Of a stretch of DNA of 64,000 nucleotides, positions 26,791 to 37,577 are shown one piece after another. The position numbers were made by a program, and so were the translations under genes. This DNA comes from JAFEDN01 sp963795715 (lineage in GTDB: Bacteria > Pseudomonadota > Gammaproteobacteria > Coxiellales > Coxiellaceae): positions 496,001-560,000 of the forward strand of contig CAWCIY010000004.1 of NCBI GenBank assembly GCA_963795715.1, in the 5' to 3' direction. The first letter of the stretch is position 1; each line of letters starts with the position of its first letter. The notes below the pieces were generated by a model. That model saw only the letters and a program-made list of their open reading frames with translations. It ran no database searches and had not been told where the DNA came from.

Positions 26791-28841
26791 TGCTTCAAAG
26801 GGTTCTTGGGCTTTTTTAACAAAAAAATTGCCGTCGCCCCTGGTGGAACTTCAATCGTGTGCAAGAGAGGGTCGTAAGCACCATGACCATTGCGTAAAAT
26901 AAACCAATGTAAATGAATATGCATCGGATGTCGCATCATGGAGTTATTGGTAAAAATAATGCGATAACGTTTTCCGGGTTCAATCAGAATAGGTTTGGCT
27001 TTGTATTCAGGTAATCCATTAATAAACCAAATGAAACGATCCATGTAGCCAAAAAGTTCCATTTTAATGACACCGTCTACCGGTTTATTAGGATCATTCG
27101 TTTTAACGGCGGCGATTAAGTTTTGATATTTAGTGCCGGTGGTTTTGACTTCCAAAAGTTTTTTATTGGCGGGTGATATATGATCTCCAACAATGCTGGG
27201 TTCAGTTGGCATATTCATCGCATGATTCATTGGCATGGAATGATCCATGCCATGATTGGCCATTTGCTTTAGTTGATTGCTAGAATTTTTTTGGTTTTTT
27301 GGCATGGAAGTATGAGAATTTGAATCCGTGTTCATGTTGCTCATATTCATGGCGCTATGATCCATATCGGACATATTCATATTATGCTTCATAGACATAT
27401 TAGACATCGTTTGTTTTTCAGGGTGAGCAGAAGGGTGAACCCTATTTCCCATGTTATGATGAGCTTGAGAGGGCATATTCATGGAGTCTGCTGACATACT
27501 TTTTGAATGTCCCATTGTATTTGCTGAATGGGTTTCCTTCGTTGAATGTTCAGACATGTTCATGGAATCATGCTTCATCGATGACATCATCATATTGTTC
27601 ATCATTTCACGAGTGACTGGCAAAGGCTCTGGAAAAGGCTGAACTTGATGATAATTAACAAGTTGCCGTGGATCTGTGATTAACGCACCGTAAGCTTTAC
27701 CTAAAGTATCAATTGATTCCGCATAAATAATATAAGGCCGATTTTCTTGAATTTTTACTAAAACATCCTCCGTTTCACCTGGGGCGATGCTAAAATCATC
27801 CATGCTATAGGGCGTTACATCATTACCTTGCACGTGCACCATTTCCATTTTAGCGCCAGGGATTTTTATATGATAAATCGTACTGCCTGCTGCGCCAATA
27901 AAACGTAAGCGCACTACATCACCCACTTTCACTGGGGCTGTCCACGGATGTGAATAAGATTGTCCATTTAATAAGTAAGCGTCATAAGCGACATCACTGA
28001 GATCATAAATACTCATCCTCATCTGCTGCATCATTTTATAATCAACGATTAACTTTTGACGTTCTGTTGAGTCGGCCACACGGTAATCATGAATAAATTT
28101 AGATAATGAAGGTTGGAGTGGAAATCGAGGTGAAAAATAATCACCTTCTTTTTTTAAATTTTTATAAACGCCTTCGCCACCCAGATCACTCCAGTCGGAT
28201 AAAACGACGACATAATCTTGGGTGTAGTGATAGGATGGTCGTTGAGGTGGGTCAATCAGAAATGCCCCGTATAAACCATCTTGTTCTTCCGCTTCAGCAT
28301 GCGCATGATACCAATAGGTTCCTGACTGATAGAGCGTAAAATGATAGTGAAAAACACCTCCAGGCGGAATAGCCTTTTGAGTCACGTTGGTCACACCATC
28401 CATTTGCCAAGGCACAATAACGCCATGCCAGTGAACACTGGTACCTTTGTCTAGCTGGTTATAAACATGGATAGTGATGTGATCGCCTTCGTTAAAATGC
28501 AAAATCGGTGCTGGAATTTGATTATTCACGGCAATAGCTTTTCTCCATTTACCAGAAAAATTAACCATTTTGTAACTGACCACAAGATTCACAACTCTTT
28601 CACGCGCTTTATTTGGTTTTTTTCCCAGCCCGCTGCCACTGATTTTAATGGGGGCAGTAGGTATAATATTTTTATTTTCAGAACGTGTCATGACTGGCGA
28701 CATGGTTTTCATATCGTGCAAATTCATAGATGAAGTTATATGATCTTCATATTGCGCCCATGAAGGACGGACTAGAAAAAGCAATAAGATATAAGCTAAT
28801 ACTTTGCTAAAAAATTTCCCTTTTTTAAAAAATAGCTTCAT
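26787..28841 (-). pseudogene. copA: Multicopper oxidase (CopA type) lacking its last copper-ligand segment
   Basis: 684 residues with a signal peptide (LAYILLLFLVRPSWAQ). Copper ligand motifs HWHG and WYHAHAE are present, a Met/His-rich insert follows (about residues 430-560, many MNMS and HSMP units), and HPMHIHLHWF occurs near the end. Homologues continue after VPPGATA with a Gly-Trp and HCHLLYHM segment holding type 1/type 3 ligands; here the frame instead ends KKPKNPLKH. The oxidase is therefore truncated by ~35 residues at the junction with the OTU-like gene and is probably inactive, although the Met-rich part could still bind copper. Periplasmic copper tolerance is the family role. Confidence 0.85.
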
Positions 28842-28857
28842 TCATGATGCCCCATTT

Positions 28858-29036
28858 TTAATGTGAATCTTCCAGAGACTTTTCTTCAGAATGATGATGT
28901 CCTTCTTCTTCGGCATGAGGTAAAGACATAACGCCTACGCCATAACGACCAAGGGGTAATCTTTCAACAGCATTTCTCTTCATGAACCATCTGATCAATG
29001 CGGAAATCGGCGGATCGCAGAACGGGCAACGCTACT
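28858..29036 (-). pseudogene. Fragment of a copper-operon gene upstream of copA
   Basis: An open frame without its 5' end, giving ...CPFCDPP... then GRYGVGVMSLPHAEEEGHHH and a stop 17 bases before the copA ATG. The CxxC and the histidine cluster suggest metal binding, and the spacing suggests an operon partner. The 5' part has been lost to recombination near 29036. Confidence 0.5.
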
Positions 29037-29045
29037 GTTGGGGAA

Positions 29046-29966
29046 TCAGGCGAAATCGAGCCAGATCGTGGCATAAAATTCATAAGCGCGATCCAATGCC
29101 GGTAAAATCTCTTCCGGTTTTAATAAGGCAGACAGCAGATTTAAATCGGGATCCCGTTCAGTCGAGGAAGGTTGAGTCAAAGACCGGGTATCCAGTGGCA
29201 AATCTTGCCATAATTGATCGATGTGATTGAATCGATTCCGAATGGCAATTATGATTTGTTGTCCTCGCCGCATCATCACCATAGACCCCGCTTCAGGCGG
29301 CTGACGATGCTGTAGCGACACCCAGGTCTTAGACTGATATCGCCACTCCCCCACTCTCGTTTGCCAATTCTTTAGCAGGTCAGTCACGTGTGTGTCTAAA
29401 GCCAGGCACTGTTCCCTGATGGTTTGAGTGTTCAATGTCAAGACGGACGTTGGTAAAATATTTTCCTGCTGGGCAAGGTTTTTCCGCAAATGGCTCATCG
29501 TCAGGATCAGAAAATCATCCGCCTCATCACGGAAACTGTGGCTAATCTGTTGTAAACGCTTCCGCAAATAATTTTGTAAATATTGCTGCATAGTCCCACA
29601 ACGCTGCAGCAGTTTTTGTGTAGATTTAACTGGATGGTTACTCCTCTTGACGTCCGAAGCCAGTGGTGTTTGCAATTGCTGAAAGAGTTTACATTCCCGA
29701 TGATATTTTTGTTGATATTCATCAAAACGCTGTTTAGCGTTTGGCGTTAAAGTATAGGGATAATGATTAACCAGTGAGGCATAAATTTTCAACTGGGTTT
29801 GGATGAATCGCAAGTGGGTTTCTATTTTAAACAAAACAGCTAACCACGAGGTAGACATTGAGGTCACGGGTAACCCTGATGGTTGTGAGGCAGGTTTTTC
29901 TTCTGGAATATTCAATCCTATCCCGTCATCCTCCATTTCGTTTAAAACTTGACTATTTCGATTCAT
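29046..29966 (-). CDS. Helical protein of unknown function
   Basis: A 306-residue, largely alpha-helical, Gln/Leu-rich protein without signal peptide or membrane segment. Helical blocks lie at about 45-115 and 125-230. I recognise no domain. The style (acidic start, then helix bundle) resembles cytosolic effectors of intracellular bacteria, but that is only an impression. Its 3' end meets the copA fragment. Confidence 0.6.
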   Translation of the reverse strand: MNRNSQVLNEMEDDGIGLNIPEEKPASQPSGLPVTSMSTSWLAVLFKIETHLRFIQTQLKIYASLVNHYPYTLTPNAKQRFDEYQQKYHRECKLFQQLQTPLASDVKRSNHPVKSTQKLLQRCGTMQQYLQNYLRKRLQQISHSFRDEADDFLILTMSHLRKNLAQQENILPTSVLTLNTQTIREQCLALDTHVTDLLKNWQTRVGEWRYQSKTWVSLQHRQPPEAGSMVMMRRGQQIIIAIRNRFNHIDQLWQDLPLDTRSLTQPSSTERDPDLNLLSALLKPEEILPALDRAYEFYATIWLDFA

Positions 29967-30379
29967 AGCAAGGTGATCTCCATAGACTCCAACAAAAAAG
30001 ACAATAACAAATTCCCCTTAAAATAACCATCCTGTCTTTCACGGTTCGGGGGTACATTACCCATCAGTTTTAAATGAGAATCAACGATTCATACGCCATT
30101 CTCAACTTTTCGACCCTGCCGATAATAATTCAAACTGTAAAGGCGGATTTTCTTTTCAAGCTATTTATTAATAAAAATGGTAACGGTATGCGATAACACT
30201 TTTGTTAAAAATCAGATAGAAGTCTATGGCGATGGCCGCGACAGTATTGTCCGAGGGAAGTTCCGAGATAAGCAAATCTTCTATGTCTTCAGCAAGCACT
30301 GCCGTAACCCAAACACCAAGACCTAATTAATCATAGATAGTTCTTTTCTACTTAAAATCTCAACTCTATCAGCATTTCT
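29967..30379. other. Intergenic stretch with one doubtful short frame
   Basis: About 410 bp. On the plus strand 30177-30326 encodes 49 residues (starts MVTVCDNTFVKNQIEV), with no ribosome site and no family recognised. It may be debris of a larger gene. No terminator or RNA gene identified. Confidence 0.35.
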
Positions 30380-33300
30380 CTACGAGATAATGCAACAGAA
30401 TTTTTCTTCCTTTTCGAGATCAAGTAACCTGGATTTTTCACTTTTATTATCCTGTGTGCCTCTCGCTTTCTCCTCCTGGGCTGGTTTTCGCCATAGAGTC
30501 AAGGGCATACTTCCTGTTGGAAAGTTTCCAGACGATGAGGGTGATTTAGTCAGGAATAACGCTGCTGACAACCCATGTTTTTCATCTAAGACCGTATCAT
30601 ATTTTCTTTCTTGATCATCATTCATGTCAATTCGGGCTAAACGCAGCAATCTGGAAAGGGTCAGATTCTTACTGTCAGCAGGAGGATTATCCTGAGACGC
30701 TAAAAAAACTCTAAAACCATCCATGAACTTATCTGTGGGAGATTCCGGTTTTGGCTGAGGCTTGAAAAACTCCACGAGCATCACAATCAAACCAACCAGC
30801 GCAAGAACCGGGCCGGCAACTGACGCAAGTCCTCCAAGAACCGTCTCCACCGGTATAAATATAAGCATTACCTCACAAAGCGCCGAACCTACAGTAGCTG
30901 CTGCGATAATGCCATCCATAGCCTGTTGGTCTATAGGAGCTCCATTTATAATATCCTTCGCAAAAGTATAAGTTGCTAATCCAGCAAAAGCCACTGATAG
31001 AGCCGCGCCCAAGCACCTAAACGCCAGTTTTGCCACACCCTTGCTCATTAATCTGGCCATTAAACTTCCTTCCTTTATCTCGATTTCTCCCCCTTCTGCA
31101 ATGATTATTCCCGCATCTTCTGCACCGGCTTCTCCCGCTCTGGCAATCGAATCATTCATACGTTTAGCCTCGTCAGGGCCCAATGCAATTATAGAGGCTG
31201 CTTCAGGAGTTTTGAGGCAATTCATAATTTTTATGATTCCAGCTTTTCCCAATTTTCCCACCTGAAGAAGAAGATCCATAACAGGTTCCAGGCACTGAAG
31301 TGTCAGGAAAACAGTTTTTGCCCTTTGATCATCCGGTATATCTTTCCAGTTTGTAAAGCCAACCTGTAACGAAAATACAGCCATTATCACGCATCCCATT
31401 CTCATCAGAGGCCCAATACCCTTGATTATTTTAGCTATGGTGGGATGATTCTCGGTAAAATTATCGATAATTCCGCCAATAACTGTATCGTCTAAAAAAT
31501 TTTGTAAAGGACCTATAGTCTTCATAATAGTGGAAATAGCCTGAAAAACATAAGTGGCCAGGGTAAGTTGCTGGCCGACCGTTTTAATAGCGTCTTGTAA
31601 ATCCTGTGCTAACTGCTTCATTCTTATCGTAGTCTGATCACCTCCAGTCGCGTTAATGTATTTTTTAATAAATCCTGAAATAAAATCCGACACCCAAGTA
31701 GGCAGGAGATCTTTATCTGTTAAGGGCATGCTATCCATATAATTAAACATTCCAGCCGATACCATCCTCTTCAGATAATCTTGTGCTTTTGTACTATTCG
31801 GGTCTAACACAGATAATAATCCAGCATATTGTTTCATCTGCTCGAGTCCCTTTACAGGATCCTGTGATAGTTCAGCGGCCATTAAATTAACTTTCTGGTT
31901 AGTAGTAATCATTTTATAGACTTCTTCAGCCCATTTTTCTCCATTATCCGCCAAGTAAGCATTTATCCCTGGCGCTACCGCCAGGAATGCATCGGAAGCA
32001 ATCCCTATACTCTGAACCGTATAAGCCTTTTCTTTAGCCAGTCCATGAGTCATGAAATATTTTATCTTTTTTTGCTCTTCCGGGGATAAAGAGACAGATG
32101 GAGCACCTGGGCCTGTCATTTGACCAATTCCAAACCCCAGATAAGCCATAGCAAATTTATTTTGATAGAAATCCAGATCCTGACTAACCAGTTTTTGGCG
32201 TATTAAAGAAATATCTGGTCTGATTTGCCCAAAAAAATCCGATAACCATCCATTACCCATATCACCGATAGCCCATTTCATATTCTCTACTAACATCGTA
32301 TTGGATGTCTCCCCGACTGTTTTTGAGTCAGGGATCAAGCTTATCAATTCGAATAAGCTGAGACTTGTTAATTCAAGTGAAGAATCAGACTGAAGATTCT
32401 CAGACAATAGAATCGTTGGTGGAGTAATGTCAATCTTTCCACTCATGGTGTAAGTATCGGTCCTTACCGTACCGGATTTTTGATCGAACAAAAGTATATT
32501 TTCGCCTGAAAAACTATCGCCATCCCAGGCAAACTCAATTTGACCATCAAATGGCCAAATTGAACCAAATGTCTCATAACATAAAGAAAGTTGAGATTTT
32601 ATTTGATTGGCAAAATTGAGAGTGAGATTTTTTCCTTTTTCCGAAATCCCCATCCCTATATAGGCAATGTCAGTGTTCAAAATGGGTTGCCAGTTGTTTT
32701 TTTGATCTTTGCATTCAATGATCGCCGTAATATTAGCAAAAGAGGTCGTAGCTATATAACTTAATCTTAGACTAAGACCCGGCTGAGAAGCAGAGCCACT
32801 GATCTTATTATCCTGCAGAGTGGAGGTATACACAGAGGGCCGAATAGTTCCGCTCACGGAGTAAGTTTTTGCACTTTTTTGATCTTCCCCAATCGTGATC
32901 ATACCCGCAAACGTAGACCAATTAGGAGCGAAGTGAATCGACCCACCTGTAAAGCTTCGTTTAGTGCGTTGGCACCAATTTAACTCATTGCCTCTTATTT
33001 TCGGATGATGAATGAGTTGATTATTCAATATTAATTTGCCCTCTCTTAATGATAACTGGGTTAAGTCTTTATTTTCTTGATGTAATTCCGTTTTTTCATC
33101 AATGACCAGGATGTTATAATTTCGAGAGGGCTTATCCAATAGTGTTTCTTTTCTTACGCTGGTTTTCTGGGGCATCAGAGTTAAAGAAGGTGTTTTAGTA
33201 GTTTGCAAAGAACGACGCAGTGGTTCTTCGATAAATGAGCCAATGGCCTTAGTTAATAATGGCATCACCGGCGTTAATTGTCTTAAAATTAAGGCTCGTT

Positions 33301-34804
33301 CTGCCTCGGATAACTTTAAAAAGCCATCGAATAAACGTCTTTCAGTGATTATGGGATAATTCATGCGCACACAGTAGCCATTAACATGGTATGAAGACGG
33401 CCCATCATGCAAGTGTAGTCCATATACTTTAGAGCCGGCAGACAATATGCTTTTAGTCAATTGAGTAATTTGAATAGACTGATAAGTCAGTGGATTTAAC
33501 GATTTAATTTTTTGAACAGAATCTCCTATTTTTAATTCTTTTACTTCAATACTTGGATTTTCCTCCAGAGCTGCTGTCACATCGATTGCCTTCCAACCTG
33601 CTGAAGTCCAGAAAGGGTGTCCTGCCGTAAAAAAAGGCTTGTCGTCATTAATGCCGTAAATGAAAGCTTCATGTTTTAATTCAGTTATTACTCTTTCATC
33701 GGTATGAGTTGAAATAGCGCCATTGAGGGCAACTACTCGATCTTTATGTGTTACTTTTTTAATCGGAATAGTATCATTCTCTAACAAGAGCAAAGAATCT
33801 CCTACAAAGCAGCCAAGGGGGCTGGATGAACCGCCACCTGTTTCCACCACATTGTCTGGTTGCTGCGATGTAACAAATTCTAAAACACGTGGTTTATCTT
33901 TTAAAAAAGAGCAGACGTTCTCCCCATAAACTGTTTTCCCAGGTGTGAATACAGGTGTTGGTAACTGAATTCCATGAGGACTTCCTGGATACAGCCTGGG
34001 TTTGGAAATTACTCTACCGGATGATGATATTGCGCTCCCTATCTGAGAAAGAAATTCATCAGTGCTGAGATCACTCAATAAAAACCGTTTAAAGCTACTC
34101 CAATCGAATCTCAAATCAAAATATTTTTTTTTCCAACTTTGCTCAACAGTGGGAACCAGTGATGAGTCTAAGCGACTTAATTTATATAAAATGAGATTTA
34201 AGTGGTATAACCAGTGAGGTTCGCCAGCAATCAGTTTTTCTATTTCTACATTTAAAAATTGATCAGTCATCACATAAGCCGAGAATTTTTTCGCCCAATT
34301 AGCACCGCTTTGTCCCAAATACTCTTGAAAAGAATGCCCGTCGCTCGTGCATGTGATTGGGAAAAAATAGTCATACAGATAACTAGTCTCGATATCTACG
34401 TTGGGGCCTGCAAATTGTGTCCGGATGAAATTGTCGCATTTTTGATAATCGACTGTTTTGCTAAAACCAAACAGGGAAGTTTGTGAAAGGCTACGGCAAA
34501 CCACAGCGCAGGCTAGATTATCAACAAATTGAGCGTTTATAGGAGGAACATAAGAAGCAATACTATCGTGAAAAAAAACATCTTTTACCGATGGTGAGCT
34601 TTGAAGCTGTTTAATAAAAGTATCTTTTATGATTGCTCCTATATTTTTATCACCCAATTCATAGAGGTTGGTAACAGACAAACCTTCTGGACCTAAATGC
34701 GATGCATGCATCGCTCGCGAAAACGAAGATTTGAATTCTTTTTTTTCTGGATAATTTAAACCTTTTTTTTGATCCTCTCTGTCAAGAATAATTCCATCTC
34801 TCAT
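30380..34804 (-). CDS. Large Hint-domain protein with C-terminal CaaX box (CIIS)
   Basis: About 1474 residues. The N-terminal ~330 are of unknown fold. A Hint (hedgehog/intein) domain spans about 332-483: it starts at Cys in GCFVGDSLLLLEND, contains TAGHPFWTSAGWKAID and an LKIGDSVQKI strand, and closes VYGLHLHDGPSSYHVNGY. Such domains can self-cleave at the Cys. A beta-rich region (about 590-820) and a helical region follow. Hydrophobic segments lie at about 1190-1400 (for example CVIMAVFSLQVGF and VLGGLASVAGPVLALVGLIV). The last residues are EEKFCCIIS, a perfect prenylation signal. No signal peptide. ATG at 34804 has AGGTGG upstream. Likely a host-targeted protein (inference). Confidence 0.8.
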   Translation of the reverse strand: MRDGIILDREDQKKGLNYPEKKEFKSSFSRAMHASHLGPEGLSVTNLYELGDKNIGAIIKDTFIKQLQSSPSVKDVFFHDSIASYVPPINAQFVDNLACAVVCRSLSQTSLFGFSKTVDYQKCDNFIRTQFAGPNVDIETSYLYDYFFPITCTSDGHSFQEYLGQSGANWAKKFSAYVMTDQFLNVEIEKLIAGEPHWLYHLNLILYKLSRLDSSLVPTVEQSWKKKYFDLRFDWSSFKRFLLSDLSTDEFLSQIGSAISSSGRVISKPRLYPGSPHGIQLPTPVFTPGKTVYGENVCSFLKDKPRVLEFVTSQQPDNVVETGGGSSSPLGCFVGDSLLLLENDTIPIKKVTHKDRVVALNGAISTHTDERVITELKHEAFIYGINDDKPFFTAGHPFWTSAGWKAIDVTAALEENPSIEVKELKIGDSVQKIKSLNPLTYQSIQITQLTKSILSAGSKVYGLHLHDGPSSYHVNGYCVRMNYPIITERRLFDGFLKLSEAERALILRQLTPVMPLLTKAIGSFIEEPLRRSLQTTKTPSLTLMPQKTSVRKETLLDKPSRNYNILVIDEKTELHQENKDLTQLSLREGKLILNNQLIHHPKIRGNELNWCQRTKRSFTGGSIHFAPNWSTFAGMITIGEDQKSAKTYSVSGTIRPSVYTSTLQDNKISGSASQPGLSLRLSYIATTSFANITAIIECKDQKNNWQPILNTDIAYIGMGISEKGKNLTLNFANQIKSQLSLCYETFGSIWPFDGQIEFAWDGDSFSGENILLFDQKSGTVRTDTYTMSGKIDITPPTILLSENLQSDSSLELTSLSLFELISLIPDSKTVGETSNTMLVENMKWAIGDMGNGWLSDFFGQIRPDISLIRQKLVSQDLDFYQNKFAMAYLGFGIGQMTGPGAPSVSLSPEEQKKIKYFMTHGLAKEKAYTVQSIGIASDAFLAVAPGINAYLADNGEKWAEEVYKMITTNQKVNLMAAELSQDPVKGLEQMKQYAGLLSVLDPNSTKAQDYLKRMVSAGMFNYMDSMPLTDKDLLPTWVSDFISGFIKKYINATGGDQTTIRMKQLAQDLQDAIKTVGQQLTLATYVFQAISTIMKTIGPLQNFLDDTVIGGIIDNFTENHPTIAKIIKGIGPLMRMGCVIMAVFSLQVGFTNWKDIPDDQRAKTVFLTLQCLEPVMDLLLQVGKLGKAGIIKIMNCLKTPEAASIIALGPDEAKRMNDSIARAGEAGAEDAGIIIAEGGEIEIKEGSLMARLMSKGVAKLAFRCLGAALSVAFAGLATYTFAKDIINGAPIDQQAMDGIIAAATVGSALCEVMLIFIPVETVLGGLASVAGPVLALVGLIVMLVEFFKPQPKPESPTDKFMDGFRVFLASQDNPPADSKNLTLSRLLRLARIDMNDDQERKYDTVLDEKHGLSAALFLTKSPSSSGNFPTGSMPLTLWRKPAQEEKARGTQDNKSEKSRLLDLEKEEKFCCIIS

Positions 34805-35264
34805 AGTTACCACCTGTTATAATTACTAAAGCCGTAAGAAAAATAAAGATTTACATTATTTATTGGTTACAATTTGGCAAATTCTTGCGAAGAGTTATGA
34901 ACTTAATTGAAGGATAACGAATTTAAATACTTGGCAAGCAGAATGAACTATATTATCGCGACAGTCAATTAATAATTTTGTTCTGTAGATTTCTTCATGA
35001 CGGTACCCTCGTGATATTGTCGCTGTTTTATACACCAAATATTAAATGTTCTTCAGCTCTTTCAAAAAATATTTGTATTCGTTCGGCTGGTCATTGGCCT
35101 TTCTGAAAGTCTTCTCCTGCAAAAAATTCACCTTCGCTCATTTTCTTCACGGACAAACCCAGTTTATCTATGTCAGCCAAAGCATTTCGCCAGTAGCGAA
35201 GCAGGTTTTTACTATCAATATCCATATCAACTTTACTCTGCTTTTGCCGGGGGTGGTACGGTTC
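34805..35264. other. Intergenic stretch with a gene fragment
   Basis: Minus-strand 35091-35225 encodes 44 residues (MDIDSKNLLRYWRNALADID...), then a stop; the same style of sequence resumes past it. It looks like the 5' end of a broken gene, family not recognised. The remaining ~280 bp next to the Hint gene should hold its promoter; none could be assigned with confidence. Confidence 0.4.
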
Positions 35265-35972
35265 TTACTTTTTGCCGAATCCGTTGATAGTATTTTCTTC
35301 CTTGTTGGCGAAGGATTTCATCGGATTGAATTGCCAACGTTGTGAATTGTGGGAAAGCTTAAATTCACAGGATTTTATTTCACGGACACGAATGGGCTGC
35401 GGTATCAAGATCATGAGAGAATATGGCCACAATTGCTGATAACATGCAGTGATATGATCGATTAAACAAAATATATCTCGAGAGGTCGTTAGCTCGGCCT
35501 CAATAATTTTTATTAATCCCTGGCGGAACAGTTCTCGAAGTTTGCTCGCATATTGGGCTAGTCCCTCCACCTTCATTAACAATGACTGAAAATTAAACCC
35601 GGTATTGAGTGATGAAATACTAACCAAATAAGCGTGATAAGAATGCAGATAGTCTACTATCGACTGAAGAGCGTGAAGAGCTGCTATTTCATTTTCGCAT
35701 GACTCCATTTTCTTCGAAATGAAGTGAGGCATATTCCCTATAAATAAATGAAAAATACTCTCTATTTCTGGAAGAGTGGATTCCCGGTAAATTTTATCGT
35801 AGAGTTGCTTTACATTTCCCCGAGTTTCTTGCAGGCATAAATCTCGTTGAATCAAGAGACGATTACAGTGTGTCCTCCTCTTTTCAATCTCTAACTTGAG
35901 GGATTGAATTCTATTTTCGATTTGCGAAAAAGAAATCTCAACAGGAGAAATGGGCTGAGGTACTATTTTCAT
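35265..35972 (-). CDS. Helical protein of unknown function
   Basis: A 235-residue cytosolic-looking protein with a coiled coil near residues 15-60 and further helices to about 185. GGAG lies 3-4 bases before the ATG. No domain recognised. Upstream lies the sensor-kinase fragment. Confidence 0.6.
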   Translation of the reverse strand: MKIVPQPISPVEISFSQIENRIQSLKLEIEKRRTHCNRLLIQRDLCLQETRGNVKQLYDKIYRESTLPEIESIFHLFIGNMPHFISKKMESCENEIAALHALQSIVDYLHSYHAYLVSISSLNTGFNFQSLLMKVEGLAQYASKLRELFRQGLIKIIEAELTTSRDIFCLIDHITACYQQLWPYSLMILIPQPIRVREIKSCEFKLSHNSQRWQFNPMKSFANKEENTINGFGKK

Positions 35973-36103
35973 ATTCTCCGTCTATTAAGCAGTTTTTTAT
36001 AAATGGTACAATAAGTGGCCCAGTACATACAAATTTTGTTCCGATGTCAAGTAACAGTATGAATCAGCCCAATACGATCAGTGATCAAAGGTACGCCCAG
36101 ATT

Positions 36104-36330
36104 TTACAACTCGGGAAATAGCAGCCTAACGATAGTGCCTTGACCTAACTGGCTGGTTAGAGTCACTTGACCTTTGTGTAAATTCACAATGGATTTGACA
36201 ATGGATAAATCCTAAACCGGTGCCACCGGTCTGCAAGAGCGGGCGCTGTCGACTCGGTAAAAACGATCAAATAAACGCGATAAATGTTCAGGCGGGATGC
36301 CTTCACCGGTGTCTGACACCGACAATTGCG
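36104..36330 (-). pseudogene. Sensor histidine kinase C-terminal fragment, frameshifted
   Basis: The minus strand reads LSVSDTGEGIPPEHLSRLFD (G1 and F boxes of the ATPase domain), then RFYRVDSAR. After a frameshift comes the G2 box TGGTGLG, then SIVKSIVNLHKGQVTLTSQL and the end of the protein at 36104. This is the last ~75 residues of a kinase of the heavy-metal sensor type; with copA remains 8 kb away it may come from a dismantled copper operon. Only the fragment is present. Confidence 0.85.
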
Positions 36331-36331
36331 A

Positions 36332-36682
36332 TCACTGATGAATAACGGGTTGCATACTCTGCGGTTGAGTGATTGTCGTTGGTTTATTCAAGACTAAAGT
36401 CGTTATTTTGTTTTTCTGGCCCTCTAATGCAGGAACTTCAGTGAGAGCGATGGTCAACACAATGAATCCGGCGATCCAGATCACTACATCGGCTATTCGA
36501 TGAGAAATGGTCGGTTTTTCCAGCTTTTTGAGTGAATTGATCTGATATCGGCATCCTTGTAAGAGCCAACGAAGGAGCGTCCAAACGCCGAATGATCGAG
36601 ATCGGTTAGAATTGAACCGGTAGAGGGGAGTAAATTTTTTATCGAATTTCATGCTTTTCGTGTCCCTCAAGAATAAGGTCAA
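36332..36682 (-). CDS. Small single-pass membrane protein, unknown function
   Basis: A 116-residue protein: basic N-terminal half, one membrane helix at about 66-84 (VVIWIAGFIVLTIALTEV), Thr/Gln-rich tail. Its ATG overlaps the stop of the upstream gene by 4 bp (36679-36682). An internal ATG at 36652 is possible. The C-terminus abuts the kinase fragment and may have been altered by that junction. Confidence 0.5.
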   Translation of the reverse strand: MTLFLRDTKSMKFDKKFTPLYRFNSNRSRSFGVWTLLRWLLQGCRYQINSLKKLEKPTISHRIADVVIWIAGFIVLTIALTEVPALEGQKNKITTLVLNKPTTITQPQSMQPVIHQ

Positions 36683-37041
36683 AGGCTTAGAGAATCAGGA
36701 TTATGGGCTAAATTATCTTGAGTGATGGATAACGAAGCCCCTGAAGATACTGAAGAAGGCGATGAAAAAATCGTTTGCTGCCAGGCTTGCAAATAAAATT
36801 TCATTTCGCTAATCCACTCGGTTTGCCTCGGATTTAAATTAGCCTGTTTCCAATGTTGATACAGGGTCCGATAAGCAGTGAGTTTTTGCTGCAGATGATC
36901 CCAGTGAGCAGTTAAATCCGTTTCATGAGCAATTTCTAACTGATGCAATTCTTCTTTGAGTAATAACAGCACGATCGGAATTCTCTCCATGGATTGCCAG
37001 GAAGAATCAAAATAGTTACTATAAGGCAATGAATTTAGCAT
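36679..37041 (-). CDS. Small helical protein of unknown function
   Basis: A 120-residue helical protein (helices about 15-85) with a Ser-rich end. AAGGAT precedes the ATG. It is coupled to the next gene by a 4-bp overlap. No family recognised. Confidence 0.5.
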   Translation of the reverse strand: MLNSLPYSNYFDSSWQSMERIPIVLLLLKEELHQLEIAHETDLTAHWDHLQQKLTAYRTLYQHWKQANLNPRQTEWISEMKFYLQAWQQTIFSSPSSVSSGASLSITQDNLAHNPDSLSL

Positions 37042-37577
37042 TTTTGCTGATCCTTAAAAGGGTGACTAACTGAACTCTATATTCTAATGAATTCTGATTC
37101 CATGATCTGCCAGATTTTTTCGTCAACAATTATCGGAAAATCCCCCTCTGAGAAAGATATTTTTAAACAACGTGAGTTTCGGCTAAGCCACAGAAGGTAT
37201 CTATCGAATGGGGTCAATCTCTTCAGAAATAAACCGCCTCCGCCGATTATCGTTTTTTTTTACATGATTGACGGTATTTTTCGATTTGTAGAATTTTTTA
37301 TTGCTGTTCATGCTCGATGGCTTTAAAATAGTGTTTGGCTTTTTTAAGCGGCAAATTCATTACTGTAACTCCAGAATAGCAATTATTTTCGTGAAATAAC
37401 TATTGTCGTGGTAGACGACGTGCTTGTAGGCCCACTAAACTAACTTCAACCATTGTATAAAGCTTATATGGTCGTTATTATTTTTTGTGAGTTTTAAGTA
37501 TAATCATCAATTAAGTTTTGTGAGAACTTCAGATTAGGATTTTAGGGAGTACGTTTATTGAACAGGAGTATCCAGCC
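37042..37577. other. Intergenic region, divergent promoters
   Basis: About 535 bp between divergent genes. No convincing gene. TATAAT at about 37499 with a T-rich stretch upstream is a possible -10 for the kinase gene. A 16-base repeat or operator was not seen. Confidence 0.35.

Noticed and set aside
35046..35345. Plus-strand 99-codon frame
   Set aside because: Phe/Leu-rich shadow of the minus-strand fragment and the end of the 35265 gene; no ribosome site.
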